From Streptomyces sp. CB03234 (lineage in GTDB: Bacteria; Actinomycetota; Actinomycetes; Streptomycetales; Streptomycetaceae): DNA of 64,000 nt. The stretch lies in assembly GCF_001905885.1 (NCBI RefSeq), contig NZ_LIYH01000005.1:62001-126000 (forward strand). The letters run 5' to 3'. Numbering within the stretch: the first letter of the stretch is position 1; every line of letters starts with the position of its first letter. This document shows, piece by piece, positions 33,754 to 41,091 of this stretch. The notes under the pieces are model-generated. The model worked only from the letters and a program-made list of their open reading frames with translations. It had not been told where the DNA came from and ran no database searches. The translations under genes and the position numbers were made by a program.

Positions 33754-34826
33754 ATGACAGCCGCGGATACCGTGGAGGGGCTGATCGACCTCGGGAGGCG
33801 GGACATGGACCCATCGCGCCGCAGTGTCCTGGGGGCCGGCCTGTTCTCCGTCGCCCTCACGATTCCCGGGTGGCCGGATGTCATCGGCCGTGCCGAAGCG
33901 GTCCAGTCCGGCCGCGCCCGCCGGATCGGCATGAACGAAGTGGACATGGTCATCGCCATGACCGAGCGCGTCTCGGAACTGGACGACCAGTTCGGCGGTC
34001 GCCACGCACGCCCCATGGCCGCCTCGTTCATGGTGAACACCGTGGCGTCCTACCTCCGGGCCGATGCCCCGGATGACGTACGGAAGGCGATGCTGTCCGC
34101 GGCCTCGGACCTGCTGTACCTGACGGGCTACATGGCCGTGGACGAGGGGCTGCACGGCCTCGCGCAGCGGTACTACGTCAAGGCGCTGGAACTGGCGGGC
34201 GCCGCCGAGGACCACCTGACCTACTGCACCACTCTGCGCGGCATGAGCGTCCAGGCGATCGACCTTCGCCAGGGGGAAAGGCCGTGGAGCTGGCAGACGC
34301 CGCAGCAGCCGCCTCCCCGAAGGCCGGGCCTCGCATGCTGGCATTCCTCGCTGGCCAGCAAGCACACGCCGCCGCGCAGACCGGCGACCGGAATCGGGCG
34401 CTGCGGTACATCCGGGAGGCCGAGACCGCCATGGACCGTGCCGAGTCGCGCGGCAAGGCGTTCGGCTCGTACGACCCGGCGTCGCTCAATTACCACATCA
34501 GCCAGGTTCGTTACGAACTCGGCGACGTCTCCGGCGCCATCGAAGCCATGCAGCAGTCCGACAAGGTGCGCTACAGCGTCTACCGCCGCGCCCGCGTCCG
34601 ACACCGCGCCATGCTGGCCGAACGGCAACTGGAGATCGGCCACCTGGAAGCGGCCTGCGACACCTGGCACCAGGCGCTCGACGACTACCCCATGGTGCAG
34701 TCCGGCCGAGCCGACGACCGGGTCAGAACCATGTTCGGCCTCCTCCGGCCGCACCTGAAGAACACCACTGCGCGGGACCTCTACGACCGCGCACGAACGA
34801 TCGCACCGCCTTCTCTGGTCAGCTGA
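33754..34826 (+). pseudogene. Truncated and frameshifted TPR-type regulator
   Basis: The sequence encodes the C-terminal part of a streptomycete XRE-type regulator with TPR repeats: VDPSRRS-like start DPSRRSVLGAGLFSVALTIP, then DQFGGRHARPMAASFMVNTV and ELAGAAEDHLTYCTTLRGMS. At about 34268 one base is missing and the sense continues in another frame (LADAAAAASPKAGPRMLAFL; LNYHISQVRYELGDVSGAIE) to the stop at 34826. The N-terminal helix-turn-helix normally found in the family has no counterpart upstream, where an in-frame stop occurs. It is therefore both 5'-truncated and frameshifted. Confidence 0.65.
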
Positions 34827-34869
34827 CCCGTGCCGTTGGCGACCTCAGCCACAGAAAGTCAGCCACGAC

Positions 34870-34896
34870 GGCGGGTGCGCCGAACGAGCACCCGCC
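34870..34896 (+). terminator. Hairpin after the TPR pseudogene
   Basis: GGCGGGTGC and GCACCCGCC pair over a nine-base loop about 45 bases past the stop at 34826, a plausible terminator. Confidence 0.5.
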
Positions 34897-34934
34897 ACGT
34901 GTGTCTCCAGCAACCACCCGCCGGCCCCAGCCAC

Positions 34935-35674
34935 GCTTCGCGGAACTACGTAACCCCGGAGTTCGGCAAGAAGAAGCTGGTCCGGCTCGCCGCCCGTGAC
35001 ATCCGGGCCTTCCTCATGAAGACGGCGGCGACCTGCCAGTGCTGCGCGCAGGGGAAGGACAAGAAGCGGCCGGAGCACAAGCGGCGCTGCTGCACGCTCG
35101 GCAAGTGCTGCAAGAAGCTCCCCTCGGACCGGACCATCCGCTTCCTGCTGGTGATCCTGCGTGCCGCTCTCCAGCACGCCGTACGGGAGGACGAGCTGCC
35201 TCGCAACGTGGCCCGGAACGTGGAGCTGAGCATGGGTACCAAGCGCGAGATCGAACCGCTCACCGCTGCGGAAGGGCGTCGGCTCCTGACGGCGGCCCGC
35301 GACAACCGGCTCTGGGCCGCGTAGGGGGACGGGGAGGGGCCTCGTCTTCACGACGAAGAACGGGACTCCCATCGAGCCGCGCAACCTGAACCGGTCCTTC
35401 GAGGCCCTGTCCGCCCCGCGCCGGCGTCCGTAAGGTCCGCTTCCACGATCTGCGTCACACGTGCTCGTCCCTGCTTCACGAACAGGGTGCCGACGCCCGC
35501 ATGATCATGGAGGTCCTGGGCCACAGCTCGATCCGCGTGACCATGGACATCTGTACCTTCCTGCGGCTGGACTCCCAGCGCTCCGCCTTCGACCGCGTCG
35601 GGGACGCGCTGAAGGGTGACGGCAACGGGCCGGACGGTGACGATGGTCCGGCCGGTGTCCTCGTAGCCGTCTGA
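34935..35674 (+). pseudogene. int: Tyrosine-recombinase (integrase) pseudogene
   Basis: The 5' part encodes a core-binding domain with a Cys-rich insert known from actinomycete element integrases (CQCCAQGKDKKRPEHKRRCC; TIRFLLVILRAALQHAVRED; EPLTAAEGRRLLTAARDNRL). The frame then stops (35324), and roughly the first half of the catalytic domain is missing. The 3' part, in shifted frames, still encodes LVFTTKNGTPIEPRNLNRSF, then RFHDLRHTCSSLL with the HxxR box, and MIMEVLGHSSIRVTMDI. The catalytic Tyr, expected as DIYT, reads DICT (TGT codon). The enzyme is doubly inactivated. Its position beside the tRNA-Arg att copy is the normal one for int. Confidence 0.85.
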
Positions 35675-35722
35675 TCGGCTCCCGAAGGCGGTTGCCGTCA
35701 AACACTGCCGTCAAGACAAAAG

Positions 35723-35758
35723 CCAGAGGCCCTGTGGATCACTCCACAGGGCCTCTGG
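35723..35758 (-). terminator. Terminator of tRNA-Arg
   Basis: CCAGAGGCCCTGTGGA and TCCACAGGGCCTCTGG form a perfect 16-base stem with a four-base loop, eight bases past the tRNA 3' end. Its tRNA-proximal bases are part of the att repeat. Confidence 0.88.
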
Positions 35759-35807
35759 TCTGCTGTGCACTCGGCAGGATTCGAACCTGCAACCTTCTGA
35801 TCCGTAG
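35750..35807 (-). repeat. att copy within tRNA-Arg
   Basis: The tRNA-side copy of the 58-bp direct repeat found at 32404-32461. It restores the complete 3' half of tRNA-Arg from the anticodon loop onward. Confidence 0.88.
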
Positions 35808-35838
35808 TCAGATGCTCTATCCGTTAAGCTACGAGTGC
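35766..35838 (-). tRNA. tRNA-Arg (anticodon ACG)
   Basis: A 73-base tRNA with acceptor arms GCACTCG and CGAGTGC, GGTTCGAATCC T-arm and anticodon loop CTACGGA. ACG at positions 34-36 makes it the substrate of TadA, which is encoded in this window at 17518, to read CGU, CGC and CGA as inosine. Discriminator A. It is the integration target of the dead element downstream. Confidence 0.95.
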
Positions 35839-36006
35839 TTGTGCTTCCCGGGCTTTTCTGCCCGGTCGGCGTTGCGGGAACAACATTACATGACCTGCGC
35901 CGTGACGCGAAATCCATTAGCCGCACCCCCTCTGACCTGGGCAAATGCCGATCAGGGGCCTTCGCCGGGGGTAGCCCGTGCGGGTGAGGGGAGGCCGAGA
36001 ACGGGC

Positions 36007-36034
36007 GAAGCCCCGGCCGTGGGGCCGGGGCTTC
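36007..36034 (-). terminator. Terminator of tRNA-Ser(GCT)
   Basis: GAAGCCCCGGCC with GGCCGGGGCTTC gives a 12-base stem with a four-base loop, located just past the tRNA 3' end on the minus strand. Confidence 0.85.
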
Positions 36035-36046
36035 GGGTGGTGCTGG

Positions 36047-36137
36047 CGGAGGCGGAGGGATTTGAACCCTCGATGGGCTTTAAGACCCAAACCGCATTAG
36101 CAGTGCGGCGCCATAGACCGGACTAGGCGACGCCTCC
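36047..36137 (-). tRNA. tRNA-Ser (anticodon GCT)
   Basis: A 91-base class II tRNA with acceptor arms GGAGGCG and CGCCTCC, a long variable arm, GGTTCAAATCC T-arm and anticodon loop CTGCTAA giving GCT for AGC/AGU codons. Discriminator G. No repeat of its 3' end is seen nearby. Confidence 0.95.
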
Positions 36138-36358
36138 AGTTGCCACACCCGCGCAGGCGCGAGTGGTGCGTGGAGATGATGACACAGTCCAAGGGGGTGT
36201 CACCAATCGCTCCCCACGGTACTAGGCGGGCGGGGCGCAGGGCAAAGGCGTTCCGGGGGCGCCAAGGGGGTCGGTTTGCGCAACGTGCCGGGGGGTGGAG
36301 CGTTAGTGGGGTGAGGGATGCCGGGCATCCCGACGGTTCCGTACCCCCAGGAGTTCGT

Positions 36359-36808
36359 ATGCTGCGCCGCCTCGTCCTCACCTCCGCCGCGTCCCTCGCC
36401 GCGCTCGGTGCCGCCGCCCCCGCCGCCATGGCCGGGGGCGGGCCGCTGCCGCTGCCGCTGCTGGCGGGGGGGACCGACTCGTTGACCGTGACCGTGCGCG
36501 ATTCGGGGAACCCGATGGCGGACGGCACCTTCGAGCTGAAGTGCGGCCTCCGGACCGCCGAGGGGAACCACCCGAAGGTGCAGGGCGCGTGCGACCGGCT
36601 CGACGAGCTGGCCGAGGAGGGCAGGGACCCGTTCGCCCCCGTGGCCAAGGACCAGATGTGCACCCAGCAGGACGGCGGCCGCGCCACCGCGCACATCACC
36701 GGGACCTGGCAGGGGCAGGACATCGACGCCCACTTCAAGCGGACCAACGGCTGCGAGATCGCCAGGTGGGACGCCCTGAAGCCGGTGCTGCCGATGGCCC
36801 GGTCGTAG
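36359..36808 (+). CDS. Secreted subtilisin-inhibitor-like (SSI family) protein
   Basis: A 149-residue secreted protein. The signal peptide ends near AMA (residues 1-25). The mature part matches the Streptomyces subtilisin inhibitor layout: DSLTVTVRDSGN, a first disulphide (LKCGL...GNHPKVQGACDRL), the reactive-loop Cys in QMCTQQDGGRA, the strand ITGTWQGQDI and the last Cys in TNGCEIARW. By alignment to SSI (Cys-Pro-Met-Val), the P1 residue would be Gln instead of the usual Met, Lys or Arg, so protease specificity is unclear. AGGAG lies five bases before ATG 36359. It stands alone between tRNA-Ser and the PAS protein. Confidence 0.85.
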   Translation: MLRRLVLTSAASLAALGAAAPAAMAGGGPLPLPLLAGGTDSLTVTVRDSGNPMADGTFELKCGLRTAEGNHPKVQGACDRLDELAEEGRDPFAPVAKDQMCTQQDGGRATAHITGTWQGQDIDAHFKRTNGCEIARWDALKPVLPMARS

Positions 36809-36895
36809 AGGAACCCGCACACAACCGCCGTCGAGCCCACATCACGTGCCTTTAGACTCCCTCCAGTGACAGGCCGAGTGGGAGGAAGCGTCGTC

Positions 36896-39800
36896 GTGAG
36901 CAGCAGGCCATCCCGAGGCGCTGCTCGCCTCGCAGCCATACTCGACGCGCTGCCGGACGGGCTCGTACTCGTCAATTGCAACGGCACGGTCGTCAACGCC
37001 AACACCATCGCCCTCGAGATGTTCGAGACGCCCGGTACGGCACTGGTCGGGCGCGGGCTGCTCGACCTGCTGCCCGCGTTCGACTCCCGGCTGATCCCCG
37101 GCTCGATGCGCCGGCCCGAGGTCGCCGACGCGCGCGGCCGGACCAAGCCGGCCCGGATGATCGCGCGGCGTACGGACGGCGGCGAGTTCCCGGTCGAGGT
37201 GACCAGCGCGAGCCTGGAGGACGGGCGCGAGGCGTACGACTCGTACGGCAGTGCCTATACCGGCGACGAGCTGCTGATGCTCGTGGTCCGCGACCTCTCC
37301 GGGACGATCGACACCGAGGCGGAGCTGGCCCGCTCCCAGCGGCAGACCGAGATGATCCTGCGCGCCGCCTCCGAGGGCGTCGTCGGCACGGACACCGACG
37401 GGCGGATCGTGCTGGTCAACCCGGCCGCCGCCCAGATACTGGGCTGGCGGGCCAGCGACCTGGGCGGCAAGGAACTGCACCCGCTGATGCTGCACTCCCG
37501 GCCGGACGGGGAAGCCTTCCCGTTCGAGGAGTCGCCGCTGGCCGACACGCTGCGCTCCGGGCGCAAGCACCGGGTGCGCGGGCAGGTGGTGTGGGCCAAG
37601 GACGGCTCGCCGGTGCCGGTCGACCTGACGACCGCGCCGGTACGGGACGGGGACCAGCTGGTCGGCGCGGTGATGACGTTCACCGACCGGCGCCCGTACG
37701 AGGAGCAGGAGACCCGGCACACGGCCGAGGTCGCGGAACTCACGGAGCGGCACACGGCCGAGGTCGCCGAGCTGACCGAGCGGCACGCCACCGAGATGGC
37801 CGACCTCAGCGAGCGGCTCTCCGTCGAGATCGAGCGGTACGAGGAGAGGTACGCGGCGCTGGCGGCGCGGCACGCCCAGCTGACCGCCGTGCTCGGCGAG
37901 TCGCTGCGCGGCCCGCTGGAGGAGCTGCGCCGCGAGCTGGGCACGCTGGCCGCCGACCCGGCCGGTCAGCTGTGGCCCGAGGCCAACCAGGTGCTGCACC
38001 ATCTGGCCGCCGGGTACGCCCGGATGACGACGCTCGTCGACAACGTGCTGGGGTACCAGCGGCTGGACGTCGGTGACGAGGAGCTGCGGAAGACGAAGGT
38101 GCTGCTCGACGCGGTCGTGGCGGCCGGTGTCGAGGGCGCGGTGGAGCTGATCGGCCCCGGGCGGGTGCAGTTCGCGGTGCACGCCCCGCCGATAGAGGCC
38201 GAGGTGGACGGGGTACGGATCTCCACCGCGCTCGCCCACCTGATCGCGGACGTCGCCGGGGTCGACTCGACCGGCAAGGCCCGGCTGGTGCCGGGCGGCG
38301 GTTACGTCGACTCGACGATCGTCGTGGCGGCGGCGCAGCGCGGTGATGTCGTACGGATCGAGGTGCGCGGGCCGTACGCAGGTGGCGACCCGGTGCACGA
38401 GCCGATCGTGCGCGGGATCGTACGGGCGCACGCCGGCGTGCTCCAGACGCACGAGGTGCCGGGGATGCCCGGCAGCGCGTACGTACTGGAGGTACCGCTG
38501 GGCGAGGGCGCGGGGACCGTGAAGCCGGGCGCCGAGTCCGTGGCTGCGGAGGCTCCTGTTGCGGTTCTGCCTGCTCAGCAGTCGGGTGACCCCTCCGGGG
38601 GCGGGACCTCCGGGGGCGGGCGGCGGCGGGCGCGGCGCGCTTCGACGGAGGCCTTCCTGGACAGCCCCGTGCAGGCCGAGGACCCGGTGGCGGCCAGGCC
38701 GACCGGGCGGCGGCGTGGGCGGCCGAGCCCGGCGGAGGCTGGGGTTCCGGCGGTCGGGGCTCCGGCGGTCGGGGCTGCGGCGGTCGAGGCTGCGGCGGTC
38801 GAGGCTGCGGCGGCTCCGGCCGAGGGGTCGGTCGTGACGGCCGCCGAGAGCGCGCAGGGCCGTGCCGCCCTCGGGCAGACGGTGCCGCCGCAGGGCGTAC
38901 CCGCGGACGCGGTGCCGGTTCCGGCCGACGGGCGGCGGGCGCGGCGGGGCGGCGAGGGCGCGATGCCGGCGCTTACAGCTGCGCCGACGCATACGGCTCC
39001 TGAGCCGACGGTGGCTCCCGAGCCGGCCGGGGGACGGCGGGCCCGCCGGGCACTCGGGGCGGCACAGGACCGCACCGCACCGGCCCCCGAGGGCGGTGCC
39101 CGCACCGCGTTCGCGCTCCCGCCCGCCGCGGCGGACCGGCGCCCGGACGACGGCCGCCACGAGGCGGTACGTACGGACCCGGCGGCCGACCACACGCCGC
39201 CGCAGCCGCACCCGGTGCAGCCCGCGCCGGCGCCGGCTCCCGCTCCGGCTCCCGCGCCCACGGGGCGGCGGCGCGCGGCCCAGGAGACGACCACCGGGAC
39301 GGGGACGGGGACGGGGACGGGAACCGGCTCCGTACCGCTTCCGCCGGAGGTGCCGTCCGGTGACGACACCCAGGGCGGCACCGGCGGCCAGGGGCGGGCG
39401 TTCAGCGTGCGCACCCTGGGCCAGGGCGTGCCGTTCGCCCAGCAGATCGCCCAGCAGCAGTCCTCGGGCTCCGGGCGGCGCCGCAAGCTGGCCACGCCCC
39501 CGGCTGAGGGCGAGCGGCCGGCCGCCGCCGCCCCGGAACCGGCCGCCCGGCCCCACCCCCAGCCCGCGACGCCGACGCCCCCACCGCCGCGGCTGTCCGC
39601 GCCGGCTTCGGAGGGGCGGGCGTACGAGATAGGGGCACCGGACGAGGACGCGGCCGAGGGCCCGGAGCCGTTGGACGGGCCGGGCGGAGCCATCGAGGTG
39701 GCCAACGAGCCGGCCCCGCTGCCCGTCGACGACGAGCTGCCCCCCGAGCCGCTGGACAACCCGCGCCGCCTGCTGGTGTGGCCCGCGCCGGACGTATCCA

Positions 39801-40462
39801 CCCAGGAGGCGCTCAGCGAGCGCGGCTACCGGCCCGTCATCGTCCACTCCCGCGAGGAGGTGGACGCGCAGATCGCCGCGTTCCCGGCGGCGCTGTTCGT
39901 CGACCCGCTGACCGGGCCGATCACGCGTACCGCCCTCCAGTCGCTGCGCCAGGCGGCAGTGGCGGCCGAGGTGCCGGTGCTGCTGGCGGCGGGCCTCGGC
40001 CAGGCGACGCGGGAGGCGGCGTACGGCGCCGATCCGGCCGTACTGCTCAAGGCCCTGGCCCCCCGGGACAGCGAGCAGCACCCGTCGCGGGTCCTGCTCA
40101 TCGAGGAGCAGGAGGAGATCGCGCTCGCGCTGACGGCGACGCTGGAGCGGCGCGGGATGCAGGTCGCGCGGGCGGCCACGGACAGCGAGGCGGTCACGCT
40201 GGCCGCCCAGATGCGGCCGAACCTGGTGGTGATGGACCTGATGCAGGTACGCCGCCGGCGCGCCGGGATCATCGACTGGCTGCGGGCGAACGGGCAGCTG
40301 AACCGTACGCCGCTCGTCGTCTACACCTCGGCGAGCCTCCAGCAGGCCGAGCTGCCGAAGCTGACGTCGGGCGAGACGGTGCTGTTCCTCGCGGAGCGGT
40401 CGACGAGCGCCGAGGTGCAGTCGCGGATCGTGGACCTGCTGGCGAAGATCGGTACGAACTGA
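36896..40462 (+). CDS. Large PAS / histidine-kinase-like / receiver protein with degenerate kinase core
   Basis: A 1188-residue cytoplasmic protein. Two PAS-like domains come first (RLAAILDALPDGLVLVNCNG and then EMILRAASEGVVGTDTDGRI). A heptad insert follows (AEVAELTERH repeated), then an HK-like dimerisation segment (LGESLRGPLEELRRELGTLA) in which the phospho-acceptor His is absent. The ATPase-like region (HLIADVAGV; IVRGIVRAHAGVLQTHEVPG) lacks the Asn of the N-box. About 400 residues of Pro/Ala/Arg-rich, low-complexity sequence lead to a C-terminal receiver (PSRVLLIEEQEEIALALTAT; VVMDLMQVRRRRAG). GTG 36896 follows GGAGG by ten bases; GTG 36866 is an alternative. It is probably a regulatory scaffold; similar proteins are known to me only as conserved streptomycete genes. 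Confidence 0.78.
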   Translation: MSSRPSRGAARLAAILDALPDGLVLVNCNGTVVNANTIALEMFETPGTALVGRGLLDLLPAFDSRLIPGSMRRPEVADARGRTKPARMIARRTDGGEFPVEVTSASLEDGREAYDSYGSAYTGDELLMLVVRDLSGTIDTEAELARSQRQTEMILRAASEGVVGTDTDGRIVLVNPAAAQILGWRASDLGGKELHPLMLHSRPDGEAFPFEESPLADTLRSGRKHRVRGQVVWAKDGSPVPVDLTTAPVRDGDQLVGAVMTFTDRRPYEEQETRHTAEVAELTERHTAEVAELTERHATEMADLSERLSVEIERYEERYAALAARHAQLTAVLGESLRGPLEELRRELGTLAADPAGQLWPEANQVLHHLAAGYARMTTLVDNVLGYQRLDVGDEELRKTKVLLDAVVAAGVEGAVELIGPGRVQFAVHAPPIEAEVDGVRISTALAHLIADVAGVDSTGKARLVPGGGYVDSTIVVAAAQRGDVVRIEVRGPYAGGDPVHEPIVRGIVRAHAGVLQTHEVPGMPGSAYVLEVPLGEGAGTVKPGAESVAAEAPVAVLPAQQSGDPSGGGTSGGGRRRARRASTEAFLDSPVQAEDPVAARPTGRRRGRPSPAEAGVPAVGAPAVGAAAVEAAAVEAAAAPAEGSVVTAAESAQGRAALGQTVPPQGVPADAVPVPADGRRARRGGEGAMPALTAAPTHTAPEPTVAPEPAGGRRARRALGAAQDRTAPAPEGGARTAFALPPAAADRRPDDGRHEAVRTDPAADHTPPQPHPVQPAPAPAPAPAPAPTGRRRAAQETTTGTGTGTGTGTGSVPLPPEVPSGDDTQGGTGGQGRAFSVRTLGQGVPFAQQIAQQQSSGSGRRRKLATPPAEGERPAAAAPEPAARPHPQPATPTPPPPRLSAPASEGRAYEIGAPDEDAAEGPEPLDGPGGAIEVANEPAPLPVDDELPPEPLDNPRRLLVWPAPDVSTQEALSERGYRPVIVHSREEVDAQIAAFPAALFVDPLTGPITRTALQSLRQAAVAAEVPVLLAAGLGQATREAAYGADPAVLLKALAPRDSEQHPSRVLLIEEQEEIALALTATLERRGMQVARAATDSEAVTLAAQMRPNLVVMDLMQVRRRRAGIIDWLRANGQLNRTPLVVYTSASLQQAELPKLTSGETVLFLAERSTSAEVQSRIVDLLAKIGTN

Positions 40463-40479
40463 CGCGCCGGGGCGCCCCC

Positions 40480-41085
40480 GCCGAGGAGGGCCCCGCCGGG
40501 GATGGCCCCGCTGCCGAGGAGCGCCCCCGCCGGGATACGCGCCCGCCGAGGAGGGCCTCCGCCGAGAGGCGTCCCCGCCGAGAATGGCCCCGCGGGGATG
40601 CGCGCCCGCCAGGGATGCGCCCTTGCCGAGGAGGGCCTCCGCCGAGAGGCGCCCCGCCGAGAATGGCCCCGCGGGGATGCGCGCCCGCCAGGGATGCGCC
40701 CTTGCCGAGGAGCGCCGCCGCCGAGAGGCGCCCCCCGCCGAGCAGCGCCCCCGCCAGGGATGCGCCCACGCCGAGAGGCGCCCCTGCCCAAAGGCAACCC
40801 CGCCGAAAGGCAACCCCACGGAGGAGCACCCCACCGAGGAGCGCCCAGCCGAGAGGCGCCCCTGCCGAGGATGGCCCCCCGGGATGCGCCCCCGCCGAGG
40901 AGGGCCTCCGCCGAGAGGCGCCCCTGCCGAGGATGGCCCCCGGGATGCGCCCCCGCCGAAAGGCACCCCCGCCGAGGAGCACCCCCGTCGGGATACGCAC
41001 CCGCCGAAAGGCACCCCCGCCGAAAGGCACCCCCGCCAAGGAGCGCGCTCGCCACCCATGCGCCCTGCCGGGCAGCGCCCCCTTA
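40480..41085. repeat. Tract of degenerate 15-17-bp tandem repeats
   Basis: About 600 bases between two convergent genes are built of short units of the type GCCGAGAGGCGCCCC or GCCGAGGAGCGCCCC, with larger blocks repeated, for example around 40552-40625 and 40632-40705. All frames on both strands are nearly stop-free because of composition. On the minus strand the units read like pentapeptide repeats (GASLAGAHPRGAILGG), but unit lengths vary between 15 and 17 bases, so no frame is kept. It is either non-coding or a decayed pentapeptide-repeat gene. Confidence 0.75.
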
Positions 41086-41091
41086 GGCGTG

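Larger units (their letters stand above)
32404..35807. mobile_element. Dead integrative element at tRNA-Arg(ACG), 3.4 kb
   Basis: The element is bounded by 58-bp direct repeats (32404-32461 and 35750-35807), the right one being the 3' part of tRNA-Arg. Next to the tRNA lies a tyrosine-integrase pseudogene, exactly where the int gene of tRNA-integrated actinomycete elements and phages sits. Other contents are one intact small gene, a doubly frameshifted gene, a truncated TPR regulator gene and a possible tiny peptide gene. No transfer (FtsK/TraB-like), replication or excisionase gene remains. With the integrase destroyed, the element should be immobile unless helped in trans. Confidence 0.8.

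Noticed and set aside
40321..41055. A pentapeptide-repeat protein on the minus strand
   Set aside because: Repeat unit lengths vary between 15 and 17 bases, so the pattern changes frame repeatedly; there is no start signal, so it is reported only as a repeat tract.
40502..41086. A CRISPR array in the repeat tract
   Set aside because: There are no constant repeats separated by unique spacers; units are contiguous, imperfect and short.
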